Shown piece after piece: positions 26,011 through 39,688 of a DNA stretch of 64,000 nt. The translations under genes were made by a program, and so were the position numbers. The stretch comes from Lethocerus indicus (taxonomy: Eukaryota; Arthropoda; Insecta; Hemiptera; Belostomatidae). Numbering within the stretch: the stretch's first letter is position 1; each line of letters opens with the position of its first letter. The notes under the pieces are model-generated. The model was not told the DNA's origin. It worked only from the letters and a program-made list of their open reading frames with translations, and ran no database searches. The DNA lies in assembly GCA_019843655.1 (NCBI GenBank), contig JACDQD010000004.1:4154001-4218000 (forward strand), in the 5' to 3' direction.

Positions 26011-29000
26011 GCCATTTTCCGATGTGCTCTGTATTGTTTTGAAATACGGGGTCTCATTTCGTGAAATATACCGGTAATTGTTAAACACAGCTAGTGGAAT
26101 ACGGAAGATATAAAGGCCGATATTATCTAACCCACTTTATAATATAATAAATACCAGTGGTGATCAACTTGTCTTAACCTCATTATCATAGCCATGACCT
26201 ATTAACAATTAAGTCGGATAGCACGTTCGAGTTTCCAAAATTATAAAAAGTAGAAGGACGAATATTAGTTTGAAAACCCTACTCTTAAAACGTTTTTCTA
26301 TATCCTGGACAAAAGCTATCGCCAAAACATGTGATAATATTCCATTGAGAAATATTCCGAAAGAAAGTTTTTTTGCATTATTATGTTCAGCAAGAAAAAC
26401 TTAAAAAACGTAATATCGTGATTGCAACATATTCAATACAAAAAAAATAACCTATGCCATACCCTTTACTGCCATATTTCTTTAGCTAGTGTCAGACAAA
26501 TGGTTGACGGATAGAAGCATGCTTTAAAACCAGATTTCACTAGATAGGAAGTAGAAAATAAATTGGTTTTGATTGACATAGTTAACATTTTTTTTGGTAA
26601 ATTATTGGTCCCTTAACCCCATCGGATTATAGGATCCTTAATAGGACCTCTGACCCTCTCCCAAACTTTAAAATTTTTTTGGGCCCCTTGAGAACAAAAA
26701 CAATTATCGAGAATATGCCCATTGTGATTCTTCTGTCATTTTATCTCGTCTGGATTATATTTACGAAGATAAATCAGTGTACTAACTGTATATAATATGA
26801 TTGATATGATTTAGGTATTTTCAGATTAACACTTCATATTCAATTTCATATTAATACGTTGATATTGTCATGTTAATACTCTCTGGCAGTAGCTGGCATT
26901 TTTTAATGGAATGTTGCGATCGTGTCGAATTGTTTCAAACGATCATAACGTAGGACTATTCCAGTATATAAATTACGCGCACCTGTCAGTATTGTCAGCA
27001 CTAATTTTACGCACACAGCCTATTGTAAAAGAAATAGAGCAACTGTTGAGTTTTCGGCTCAACCTGCTATCAACCCCCTCCCTCAACGACTGTGAAATAC
27101 AGATGTAGTGAAATTTCGAAATGTTTTATATACCTGCATGTCAGAATCAGAATCTCTAAAGCTTTAGTATTCCATTACTAACTAGTGTTATATTCGTCCG
27201 AAAGATTAGGCTGATAATCATAAAAGATAAATACATATTTTCGTAACAAGTTATTGATATTGTACTTATAAATAAATGTTTTTATTTTTAAATTTGACGC
27301 TCACAATTTAAATCCCCACACCTCCTAACTTTCAGGGCAGAGGAAGTGCCAAACTGCTTAATTATAATTTTCTAAAAGATGCTGCATGAAAACAAATTTA
27401 ATTCAATTTAATTTTGATATAATAAGTATTTGCTGTTTTGACCAAATTTGAGGAATTATCGGCTGGGTGTCGTCAATCCAATGGCGTTATGTTATTATCG
27501 AGGTCGAGCTAATTCGGGACAGAAGTGACCGAACCAATCCACAGTTTGTTTTTCTATTATTGTGTGTATCCAGGGATAATACAATGCCAATGGTAATTGT
27601 GACAATATAGTGCTAACGACTTAAGTGCAAAGTCAGTGTAAAGGCCGCCGACATCCGGCCAGTTTATGAACTATGTAACCAGGACCTATGAGCACCGGTA
27701 TATCCAAATAAATATTTATGTTTTAATTGGTTCAAAAAATGTGTCAATTTCCCACGAATCTGAAATTGTCCCACCACGAAATTCAAAACGCCATGCGAGG
27801 CGTTTCTGTCCGCTGTCCGCTCGAAACTTAAAACTAATTTAGTGCGTTTCATTGTTCTTTTAGCCTATCAACAAAACCGTATTTGGCGAATCAACTCGAG
27901 AAACTAATCTGTGGACATCCAACCACCTCATAAGAGCGGTACACTAGGCGTCAAGAACCTCAAATGCGTTCTTGATTCTTATTAGTGGCGTTCGAGAATG
28001 GCCACCAGGACTGACGGGAGGACAGGAATGGTCATATAGTTCTTCTACCTGACGTTGTTATTTATATAGTTCTTAAAAGGCACATAAAAGCGTCACGGAC
28101 CGTAAACAGTATTCAAAGGTCGAATGAAATATGGTCAAGAATAGCAGTGAGTGAACAGGTATAAAATTTTGTCTAGTGATTTGTAGCAGGGTAAATTGGG
28201 AGGTTTAGAAATTTGTTACGATTCCCGTTCAACAATCTATCATGTCACTTCAGACGTGCCTATTTTTCAGTGCAATTACCTATTTCATCCTCTTTTATCC
28301 AGTTTCTCGATCCGTCGGCGAAGAAACTTCCTGATTCTTTGTTCCTGTTATGGGTGTACCAGCATAAATTGCAGTACCAAATGAAAAGTATTGGCCGTTC
28401 ACCGCTTTCTGTTAGGGGTACAATATAATCAGAGGGCGTACTAGGTGTCGTTACTCAAGTACAGAATATAAATATTTTTCCTTAATACTTTCTCACGGTC
28501 GGAAGCATAGTTTCTTATACCCGTTTCTCCGGAGGCAAATTTAATTACAAAAAAAATCCAAGCTTGTTTCGCTTATACTAGAACCAGTGTTCCTTTAAAA
28601 AATGGTCAGCCGGCACGTAATGTAAAGGGTAGATGAGAAAAAATTCAAAGGAAAAGTTATTGACATAGGGATCCTTACTACTAGGACGCCGCTGGGGCTC
28701 GAGTCCTGGCCAACAAAGTAGCTACTTGTAGCTTGATCGATCGGCAAAGCCGAGTGCGCTCCCCCACACGACGCCCGTTTGTTACCGGATATAGTGGTCC
28801 CTTTTTTTTGCGTTCGTGCTGGCCCCCCATCGCGCCATGTGCCACCGCTTCCGGAAGGGAGTGTCTTCGTTCTAACATGCTGGGACGCGTCGGCCCAACC
28901 AGAGAACCGCTGAAGGCCCAGCCATGGACGACGGTCGAGATTACAGTGAGAATTTTTTTTCTACTCATAATATTCCGAAACTGCTTTGACTTTTGGATAA

Positions 29001-30957
29001 ATCGATTCGGCTCTGTAAAACTAGTCTCGCCCCCTAGACCGGTGTTTAGGTTACGGGCTAGACGCTTGTTCTGGTGGAGGCATCTGCGCCCTCTGTGAGC
29101 CGGTTGGCCGTTCAATCGGGCCGAGGAGGGGGATGGACCCAGGCCAATCCGATTCGAGACCCTGACGGGGTTTAATTTGCCAATTAATGTTAGCATCGCC
29201 AAATTGAAAGACTATTGGGGACGATCGAGAGATAGCTGGTCCAGTATTTTATTATCTCGTGCTTTGCATGACCGCTTGCCTGTTCTTAAATTCTAATCAT
29301 GCTTGGAATTAAATATTTATACATTAATATAATCGTACACGACAGGAAATTATGTCTTTTCAGAAATTTGTCACTAACTCCATGCAATAATTATTTGACA
29401 AAAATATATTGGATCTTTAAATAAAAATAATGGACCAATCAGTTGAATGTCCAAATTTCAGTACTCAATTCCTGACTGTAGAAACATCGAAACAATTAAG
29501 GCTACAAGAAACAGAGCTTTATTTGTGATTTTTTTCATTTTTTCCTTTCTTCAAATTGCTTTAATTTGAATGCTCTAATTACTGCTCTACAACTGTTTGA
29601 TTATTGCCAGTCACTAATTATGCTATCTCTGTAACAGTGTGCTACTTAAGTTTCAGTTTTTATTCTGTGGAGGTAATTTTGAGGTCAACAATTCACTGTT
29701 CCGCTTAGGGCATTTCATATATTAGATATTTTTAGTATACGCTTGACAGTTTTTGGTGTTTAAAGGTTTACCTAAAATGTTCCTTATATAATTTTTATTA
29801 CTGTATGAATTGTAAATAAAAGATAAGACAGTTCTAAACTGTGCCTAAATCCTGCAAAGACTGATAATAAATGTACTGGAAGACACATTGTAATTTACTA
29901 CAATTTTGTTATTTTGATTATTGTTGATACTCTTGTATTTATACTACCAATAGTTGAGAGGAATGCTTTCAGGTAAGCCTTAACTTATATTTAAATATTT
30001 TTGTATTATTTGAATGCATTATTTGGTGTCATGAACTTCTTATGAATTATAAGAAAACTGCTTTTTATTAAAACAAAATTATGTGCATGGAATTTAAATA
30101 TATTCCAGTAAAACAAACTCACTTCTTTAAATCTGTGCATGAATAATGTTTAGGCTCCTTGTTAAAATACTAACAAAATGTCATGCATATTGCATTTTTT
30201 ATATGAAATTAATATTTTTACTACAAAATATCCTTTTTTGGCCTAAGAAAGTATTACATCCACCATAAAATTATTTAATTTCACAATTTATTTAATATGC
30301 CACTTACCAAATTAATAATATCAAGAATATAGACATATAATATCATATACTCTTTCTTTTGTTCTCATGCCTAAAATGTAGTCTATAAACATAGAATAAA
30401 AAGTAATCAAGAATAATAAAAACATAATGCAAATAAATATATCATCCAAAATAATTCTTCATATTTATATGAAACAAGTCATAGAACTCAGTCCACTAAA
30501 ATAATTCTACCAATATCTCTAAAAAAGTGCTATCACTTTCTCCAAAATAATTATTTGACCAACAGTTAATATATTTACAGGAATGCTAATTTTCTTCTCC
30601 AGTACATATTTTCATGGCACACTGAGTAGTTTGAATTGAAGGAGATTCGAAGGATATTATAGATGTCTTAGCATAATACATTTTGATTTAACACTTTTTC
30701 AATCACTCATGTTATATAGGTTTTATTTGCTAATCCTAAAACAATAGGAATTAATTTAGACATTGATCAATTACTTCAGTATTTTCTTTATATAAATTGT
30801 TGTGCAGTTTGATCTGCAATTCTTGCATAGTTGTAACTCAGAGCAGTCAAATACTCGGGTCAATATTGTAGGTAGATATTATAGTTGTGTGGTTTAACTG
30901 TAGCTGTGTAAAATAGTGTAGTAATTTAATATAATTCATCTGTCCATAGATCTCAGT
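26011..30957. other. Spacer between transporter copies A and B
   Basis: Nearly 5 kb with no supported gene. Most is AT-rich. A GC- and CpG-rich island at about 28,680-29,240 stands out; open frames of 121 and 173 codons on its two strands have no recognisable protein features and look like by-products of composition. Within it, an ATG at 28,924 in good context is followed 22 bases later by a GTGAGA donor, a possible alternative first exon for copy B. Confidence 0.45.
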
Positions 30958-33900
30958 ATGTTGATTGGAAATTTATTTGGGGAAAGAACAAAACTATTTC
31001 TGGTGACTGTTGCAGGTGAATATGAAATTTTATCTATCATTATTATTCTTTATAAACAAATATTTTTTAAACAATAACATTACATATTGGCATGATTATT
31101 CATTTCACCTGTTAATTTATTGAAAAGAATTAATTATATTGGCAGTTAGGATAATTAATTCATATGTTTAGCTCAGTTATATAATAGTTCAGTTTATCTT
31201 TATGAAGTAGACTAATATAAATTAAGCTAATTTTTCTTCTTCAAAGAGAGAAGTAATTAATTGTTAAATAATAATATTAATATATTATATTATCATAAAT
31301 ATAGTAACATAACAATATAATTATCAAACATTAACATCCTTTTGTGTTTGACTTTCCATGTGTGCACATGTGAAGAGAAAGTGTTAAGAAAAATATATGT
31401 TGAAGTTTGTGTAAAAGTTGATTATTTAATAATTTAAAATTTATGAGATCATTCCACATCTCACCAATTTAATTTATATAAATAAAGACAATATTTATGA
31501 TTATATTTTGAACTTGTTCATACAATTCTTTTTCAAAGATTAGATCTAATAACTTGTAACTAGAAATAATACAGTTTGAAAAATGAATACAACTTGAGTA
31601 ATAATATATGAAAAGAAGCTTATAATATTTAATTCTTTATATGCGATATATCAGTTTCAGCACAGTAACTATATATTTTTTTAAATTTCTGGCTTTCAAA
31701 TTGTTCAATTGTCCTGTTTGTACTTAATTTATTCATACACAATATACAATATTGATACAATATAAAAATAATATCATTGTTAAATTTTCAAGTAATGCAT
31801 TTACTATGAGAATTGATAAGACCAAATCGGTAATTTAAAATATTTTTGCCTATTTTACCTTTAAACACTGTAGATTGAGATCAATTTATAAACAGTAATT
31901 CCAATTAATTAATTTTCCTCAATTGTATTTTTTTAATCAAATATAATTATAATGTTTCAACTGCAAATATGCATTCTGACTCCAAAAATGATTTCTTAGA
32001 ATAAAATTACTGTTCTTTGTAATTGGATTATAGGTATTTCTGTGTTTCTAAATGTTTAGTTTTAGGTAAAATTCAATGTTTCTACAGAACTATTATTGCC
32101 TGCTTGTCTATGAAATGGTATCTAAGTTGAATTTATAATTTAGTTCGATTTATCAGTGAACCTTCTTTTCCTGTCGACCGGATGTGTTCTAACATGGACT
32201 TCGCCAACGATGCCAAAGTTGATGGCGGAAGGGGTGTTGAGCAAGAGGCAGGCCTCTTTGGTCAGCTCCATGTTCGGCATAGGCGGTGTATTCGGCCCGT
32301 TCGTCACCGCCTTCTGTCTGGACACTCTCGGCCGGAAATACACACTGGTCATCAACACGCTGGTCTTCCTCGTTTCCTGGATTATGCTCGCCTTCCCCTC
32401 TTCAATCTACCTGCTCATCATCGCCCGCTTCATCGGCGGCGTCGGCGTCGGCGCATCCTTCACCAGCATTCCTATATACATCACGGAAATTGCCGATGTG
32501 AGTTCTGTTCTACATTACCGCCTGCTGTACAGCTTTGTATTCGGTAGAAATTTGAGAATTGAAAATTGTCTGATGTGTTTTAATTGTTTGAAGTGTCAAC
32601 AAATTAAATTTTAGAAGTAAAAACGAATAGGGTGGTTTGTTCTCGTTGCGTGATTATATTGTTTCTTCGTGCAGGACTATATGCGGCAGGCCATGGGTTC
32701 TCTGAACGAGATCTGTATCGGGTTGGGATACCTGATCGAGTACGGCTCGGGGCCGCACGTGAGCTACCACGAGCTGCTGATCATATCCGGCTGTGCGACA
32801 CTCCTCTTCGGGCTGGTCTCCTTCCTGCTGCCGGAGACGCCCTACCATCTACTGAACAAGGGTAGAAGGGACGAGGCCGTTGCCACTCTCGCCTCCCTCA
32901 GGGGCCCATCGGCGGTGGCCTCTGGGGCCGTGGAAGTTGAAATATCCAAGATCCAAGTAAGACACCAAGCGAACGGGTATCAATTTTAAGGGGGGTCTAA
33001 CAAACGAAATGAGTTTTTTTTTGATCCGACAGTGCTCTAATCTAAATAGCTGACTTCTTAATATTTCAGTGTTGCTTATTTTAAAATAGCGACTTAATAA
33101 TACGGTATTCACGCATTATTTTCCTGAGTCGTCAGCATTTATAAATATTTTCGTGACAATCGAGAAAATTAATATAATAAATTGGGGAGCTTACTACTAG
33201 AGTTTATAAGACGGTGTCTACACAAGACGGTTTCGCAGGAGTTCCTGGCCGAATCGAAAAAGTCCAACACGAAGTTGGCCGACCTTTTCAAGAACAGATC
33301 ACCTCTGAAGGGGCTGGCCATCGGCTTGTACGTGATGACCGCTGTCCAGCTGAGCGGGGTGTCCGTCCTGGAGATCTTCACCGAGACCATATTCAGCCTG
33401 ACAAAGTCCGATGCGGTAAAAGCCTCAGTTGGGCCACTGTGGTTCGGCGCGGCCAACATTGTCTTCTCCCTCTTCGCCGCTCCCACAGTCAGGTGGCTCG
33501 GCCTCAAGACGGTGCTCATCACCAGCGGAATAGCCATGGCGCTCTGCCAGGTCACTACCATTATTAGTAAATTAAGCGCTAATCGAGTTTTGCGGTTTAT
33601 TACACTTCAGCGTGCATCTATAATTCCACACAGTATCGTTATTTTATAATAACACGCGTCGGTTTAAAATTTCGTTAAAGTTTAATTTATCGTGTAAATA
33701 TAATTGATTTGTTTCAGTTATTAATGGCTGTATATTTCTACCTTCTAAACTGCGGGTACGATGTTTCTCATATCCCAGCATACGGTTATATACCGGTTAT
33801 CCTTTTGACGCTCTATAACGGCACATTTTGCATCGGTAAGTATGGGAGAGGTTTAAAGTGGCCATTATTTCTTTTGATACGTATGAAATATTTTTGTCGT

Positions 33901-34577
33901 ATTAGATGACTGTTTTCTATAATCTTCTATAAGTTATTATTAGATATCTATATTTATAATTTCTATGAGTTATCTATAGTGTGTCGACTGACTTGAGGAA
34001 AACTCATGGCATACACTATCGACGCGTCGCTCTTAATACTATGTTATGATTTGGCCGTGTTGCAACCGGTGACTTTTCGTATGCTGAAGATGTTAGTTGC
34101 TGCCGATCCCTGTTCGTAGTGGGGGCTGTAAAAGCGTATAAAATGATTACGCTTTCGTTATCCGGCGCGTGCCATATTCTGCAAATTCTGCACTACTCTT
34201 AATATGTTATTGATTCTCTGGACTCCGGTGAGATTGGGACTGATTGGATATTGGGCCGTGTGTTAGGTGTCGGTCCTCTGAGTTGGCTGGTGATCGCGGA
34301 GCTGTTCCCGCCGATGCTGAAGGGTAGGGCGACCGCCATCGTGGCCAGCTGGGGTTGGCTCCTCTCGTTCGCCACTGTGGTCAGTTTCCTCGACCTGGTC
34401 AGCGCCCTCTCCGTCTGGCCCGTCTTCACCTTCTACGGTGCCGCCCAGCTGGTGGGCATGATCGGCGCTGTCTTCGTCCTCGTGGACACGAAGGGCAAGT
34501 CGTTCCACGAGATACAGACAATACTCGGCTCCGGGAAAAATCCGCGGGGGCCGGAGGTTGAGGCCCCAGCACAGTGA
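30958..34577 (+). CDS. Sugar transporter Tret1-like, tandem copy B
   Basis: Exons 30958-31015, 32157-32497, 32675-32956, 33239-33550, 33718-33835 and 34267-34577 close in phase to 473 residues with the same intron positions as copy A. Landmarks: STGCVLTWTSP, DTLGRKYTL, LPETPYHLL, GPLSW. Several conserved residues have changed: the helix 7 QQ-SG is AVQLSG, followed by VSVLEIFTETIF; GPLPW is GPLSW; and the final PETKG-type motif is VDTKGKSFHEIQ. The fold should be intact, but substrate range may differ from copy A. The first exon (MLIGNLFGERTKLFLVTVA) contributes the start of helix 1. AATAAA lies at 34,674. Exons are GC-rich and free of stops, so it looks functional. Confidence 0.87.
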
Positions 34578-35351
34578 GGTTATTCCCCGTCAGAGGAATC
34601 TTGGAAGGGGTCCGGGAGTTCCGCCGAGTTCTACCGACGATTGGGAGAAGCCCGACTGTCTCCAGAATAGACGAATAAATGCGTGGGAAGTAAAAGTTCC
34701 TTTTACTGAAGGAACTTGCTTTTAATGGCAATGGCTTCTGAAGTGATTTTCAATTTCCTACTTAAATTGTGATGTAAGACTACTAAAATTACGTCTCCCA
34801 CTTGATGAATTATATCTTGATATGACGTAAATCGACAGTATATTTTGAACATCGAATTTATCTCAATAACGTATTCATTTTTATTTTACTACATTTTAGA
34901 GCGTAAATTTTTTATAAAATCATTGCACGTAATTCTATTGTATTTTTATCGTTTTTTTCTCCTCTATCAACTAGTATGTATAACGACGTTTTACAATCTA
35001 CTGTACATAATTGTAAGACTGGCTTCAGTCCGACGAATTATTCAAATGTATCGATCAAAACATATTCTTATACTATATAAATTAAGATAATATAATAATA
35101 TAGATTAATAATATTAGTATTAATATAGGTATAGTAATAAATTATTATTGAAATGTAAATTGTATTACATTATAATATTTAAAATGAATTATACCGCTCT
35201 TATATTGCACAGTTATAATGCACATGTGATAAACTACGACAAATCCAACGTTACATATAAACAAATTACAATGTTACATATAATTTATTAAAATCAAATC
35301 ATAATGTAAACCATGTTTCAGTTTAAGTTTGAAAACGGATTGTATTTCTTT
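34578..35351. other. AT-rich spacer
   Basis: Convergent spacer between transporter B and the odorant receptor. It contains the AATAAA of copy B and long AT-rich runs, with no supported gene. Confidence 0.5.
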
Positions 35352-38226
35352 CTAATGAATGACCGAAGTGAGCATTGTGTAGTAGGAATAAGCAGCTTGA
35401 ATAGTCTGAAAAACCAAAACGTTGCAGTTCTTAATTTCCTCAAATTGCGTAATTATACTTTTGTAAATCAAAGCACAACCGTTTACATAAACATTATTCA
35501 CCGTTCCAAACAATTCCATGTCCATAATGAATATCTGTCTTGCGTTCATCGTCAAATCTCTATTCGCCTGGCTCAACATTAGGTTTATATATTTTCTGGA
35601 ACTCGGGCTGAGCATGTACCACTCGGCTCCGTAAGCGGCTATTCGCAGTTCATGGCTCTGAAATATTATGATAGTGATTATTACGCGTGTGTTTATATAT
35701 AAATAAATATAAAGTGTATTATGGGTACAAATAATAAGGGGAGCTTTCTGAATTACACCAATTGAATTCAATAGTAGAAACAGGAAACATCGAAGTTTGT
35801 AATTAACATGTAAAACTATAGGGAGCATTACTGTACGGAATATTTACAATCAATTCATATTATAACAATGTACGGTACAATTGAATTGTGTATATTTGTA
35901 AGGATTTCTCAGAGTAATTCTAGAATTTTATATTTAGACTAGGGTTTAATAAAGATTAATGTTAATATTTTATTTTCCGAAGTATTGCATTGTAATCTTT
36001 GAAGGCTAACTCTAGAATCAGCCATTTGTTTTATACATTAGAAATTCAAGTGTTTTAGAACATTTGAAGTTGTTACGAATGAAAGTAATTTACTTGTGTC
36101 TTCAGTTTCTCGCCCAACCAGCAGATGGCGAAAGGTAACAAAGTTGTAGTCATGACAAATGAAGAGATAACAAGCATCTCTGGATCGTAAATTGGTCTCT
36201 GAAATAAAACAGACAATTATAGTTACAGAGGATAATAATCAGTTTTTATTGGCCTTCTAACACAAACATTCGTTTAACCAAGTAATTCTCTTAATAAGGT
36301 ATTTGTAGGGTCGTCTCTGAGGGTCTTTAAGCACTCCGGACCCCCATGAAGCGGTCATTATTTATAATCTCTTCTATTCCTAACGGCGTCCTAATGACGG
36401 TTAGGAGAATCCGATGCCTGACTAGCTTATAAACAGACAAAGCTAAAAACAGAAAAAGCTAAATCACACAGCAGATGAATTTTTCCTAATTTTCTAACCA
36501 CCTAATTCCAATACGAATATTCACACAGTACACAAACCGGTGACTAGTTTTTTATTCGCTATTAGATATTTAGCCTGTGTTTTAACTACCATGAGATATA
36601 AGAGATAAGATATGCTATCGACTAGCTGGTCATATTTTAGTAAACAATTGATAATTTTAGGAAAAGGTGAATTACCTGAATTCTATGATAGATAGGGCAT
36701 TTAGAACCCCAAACGTGTCTTGGGCACGGTCAGCTGGAAGTTGCTTCTTCCAGAGTAGGTCATTTTTTATTTTAAGTAACCAATAATGTAGAGTACAAAC
36801 AAGCATTAATATGAGACCATGGAGATTAATTTGTAATACGTACAGAAGAGAATTAAAGGAAAGTAAATGAATTTTTCCTTCAATTCAATTACACGTCGGA
36901 ATATATGAGAATGGCCTAAAACTGTTCCATCCGAACGAACCCGGGTACACCAGCTAGTGTTGTTATCGCACTAAGCTAATTTCAATTCAAAAATATTTCA
37001 TCGTCTCTTTTTAATATCGTTTCGGCCTACCTTTGAATATTGGAAGAGCACCAAACAAATTCTTACTGAAGACAGAATTATTTCTAAGAAATTCACTTCT
37101 CCGAAGACATCGTTCAACGTGTTGACTTGCCTAGGGAATTGATAAAACAAAATGAAATTAATAAATTACAATTTAAGTTACTCGATGACCAAAAAATGTA
37201 TGTTTTTGTCGTTATTAGACTGGCAATTGTATCTAAAATAGTTGTCCCTACCGTTTAAAAAAATTGAAATTCATACTGCCTTGGCCTTTAACTCGTGGTT
37301 CAGAAGAACACGGTGTTAAAAAAAGAGCTTTAGTTGTGTCCCGCATAACGATATACGTATAATATAAAAACATTGAACTCCGGTTCAGAACTCGATGATG
37401 TAAAAACGGACATATTCTAAGATTTCGGCTATAAAGCATTACCGGATAATGAACGCGTGATGCTTGACGCATCTTTTGAGATTGCTAACTGCGGTGGCCT
37501 CCGAAAAGTCCGGGGCTTGGCCTCCGATGGAGGTAAGCGAGGCGCAGAGTATTTGGAGGTGGGCGGAAATGTATATGACGAGTGTGCAGAACGTGGAATA
37601 GGGCGCCGTGAAGATGAACAAGCCCAACGTCCAAGGGGCCAGCTCGTAGACGAAACCGGCGAAGAAACGGAGACCGGAGCTGTTGGCGTCGAAAGGCTTC
37701 CACCTCTTGAAAAGCGGCTTCCAGTCGGCCATATTGGCGTTCATCGAGGAGAGTGAGGTGATTAGGCCGGCGACGAAGGTGGCGACGAAGAGGAAAATTA
37801 GCATTTTCATGGCCCTCGCCGACTCTGTCTGGGCCCTCTCCCACAGTTCCCTCTTAGGGGGGTTGTCGCCGCGTAGTGTGCCGCCTCGCGTTTCATCTCC
37901 AAGATTGATTCGGAGAAAGTCGATCCTTTGTAATACAAGAAGACGAGTTTGATGAACACGTTGAATTGGGTGATGGCCACGATGAGCTCTTCGGTGACCA
38001 GTACCATGTCGTCGGTCGTGACCGCCTGCAGCACGAACCCCAACCAGTTGAAGACCGCTACGCAGATGCAGACCGTTTTGGATAACCATCGGACGAGCCT
38101 CGAGTAGCGCACGGGCCAACCTAAAATGCCGGTCACCTGGTACGCTATCTTCAAGGAGCCCAAGTCATCCATATTACCGCACTCCTCGCCCATTCTAATG
38201 TAAAACATACGGTAAGTCGACGTCAT
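35352..38226 (-). CDS. Odorant receptor (7tm_6), five exons, with a one-base frameshift
   Basis: Minus-strand exons 38226-37443, 37130-37031, 36198-36094, 35657-35502 and 35405-35352. Counting one missing base in exon 1, phases close to about 399 residues, normal for an insect odorant receptor. Landmarks: LKIAYQVTGILGWP near the start, LEIILSSVRICLVLFQYSK, LLPFAICWLGEKLK, AEWYMLSPSSRKYINLML and AAYSYYTML at the end. These proteins pair with Orco to form odorant-gated channels in antennal neurons. In exon 1 the frame changes at a run of six C (plus-strand G run 37,857-37,862); a seven-base run would restore one continuous frame through REAAHYAATT and KRELWERAQ. This is either a sequencing indel or a recent pseudogene, since all else is intact. 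The start could be the ATG at 38,226 or a later one at 38,193. Confidence 0.82.
37857..37862 (-). other. Homopolymer frameshift site in the odorant receptor
   Basis: Six G on the plus strand (six C in the coding sense). Upstream codons read in one frame and downstream codons in another, and the two good frames meet exactly here. Confidence 0.75.
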
Positions 38227-39688
38227 TTAAACGACACACAAATCCAACTGATATACCGTACGATATATTACAAATTGAAGTTTGGTTGGTAGAAAAATAA
38301 TGATTTCTTATCGACCTTATGAAAGACACAATGTACCGAACGGTATATGCGATAAGTCTGCCCATAGCTCATAGGAAGCTGTGGGCGCGTAATAAGTATG
38401 GAAATAAATCTGCGTTATATTTGAATAAAAATTAAAATAAAAACCGCCGATTCCCAGTCCTCGGGTCCAAAACGACTCAAGTGTAGGAAAGATTTGAAAA
38501 TTGACGAGTTATTACGTCGTGAAAAAGGGTTTACCTTTTCCGGTTGAGCCCCAACTTGCCGAATGAACAGTTGCCAAGTGAGTTCGCTCCCCCCTTCACC
38601 CCCCCTTGAATGACTAAAACGGCGATAGTTTTTAATAACCGGTCTCTGAATTCGACCGATCGACGTCTATTTAATTCACCGCGCAGGTGACTCATCGAGC
38701 TGAGCAGTGCAATTCTCATAATCACCCTTTAATTATGGTGGAAGAAGTGACCGGCCTCCAACACTTAATTACCGATCGCGACTTTTTCGATAATTATCCG
38801 TTAACAAGACCTGTCGCAGTCAAACTGACCCCTGCCTAGTTACTATTCTAGGCACATTAATTGATGAACATTTCATCGACGTATAGTTCGATATATCGGT
38901 GTATAGAGAACTTAATATTTATCTACAAAGATACTGATAAATTGTTAATATATCACCGGGTAGAATTGATTTCGGTATTGAGTCCCGAATAGATACGGTC
39001 TAAATCTGGTGAATTATTTTAATGTTGTATTTTCATATAAGGAATTATTTCGAAACATAATGTCTACGAAAATTATGAAACAAATGAGATAACACGCGTA
39101 TAATATTTTTGTCGAGATATCGTCTGAAGTGCCTCGTGCTCTGAAGTGACTGTGAGTCATATTGGTGGGTAAAATATTTTATTATTTAAATCGATTATAA
39201 ATACGGAACCATTAGTCTGTATGGCTGTACAGTCAGCTATCTGTAATAGCTGTATGGATTTAGGCTTCAAGCCACCTTCAGTAGCACACCTTCGGAAGAT
39301 GAATTAGTGATCTAATCGCCGGTGGGGAATACTACCTGCGCGGTCACTAGGTTAGTTCCCAATTCGCATGATTGAAATCTTGTTTTATTATTTGAAACGG
39401 TTCCTGTTTTCCCGAAATGCCATACCGTAGGAAAAAATAAGTTCACTTCGTGCGGTGATCGTCTCACAAAATCAGAACGACGATTGCCGAATAATCTAGG
39501 TCTTGGCACTTGTAAATGTTATCAGTAACTCCGTTGCGATAACTGTGTCGTCACAGTCTGGCAACACGCTTTTCTGAATTATCACGAACAGTTTCAGATG
39601 ACCGAAGGTAGGAAATAACCGTGTTAAATTGCAATCCTCCGCGTGTACTTGAGAACGCCGAATGGATCATTCCGGTGGGTGAGCCGAC
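38227..39688. other. Intergenic, divergent promoters of odorant receptor and transporter C
   Basis: No supported exon. Composition alternates between AT-rich and moderately GC-rich. Promoter elements for the two diverging genes must lie here, but none could be singled out. Confidence 0.45.

Noticed and set aside
28681..29202. 173-codon minus-strand frame in the CpG island
   Set aside because: Both strands are open in this GC-rich block, the product has no domain features, and no splice pattern supports it.
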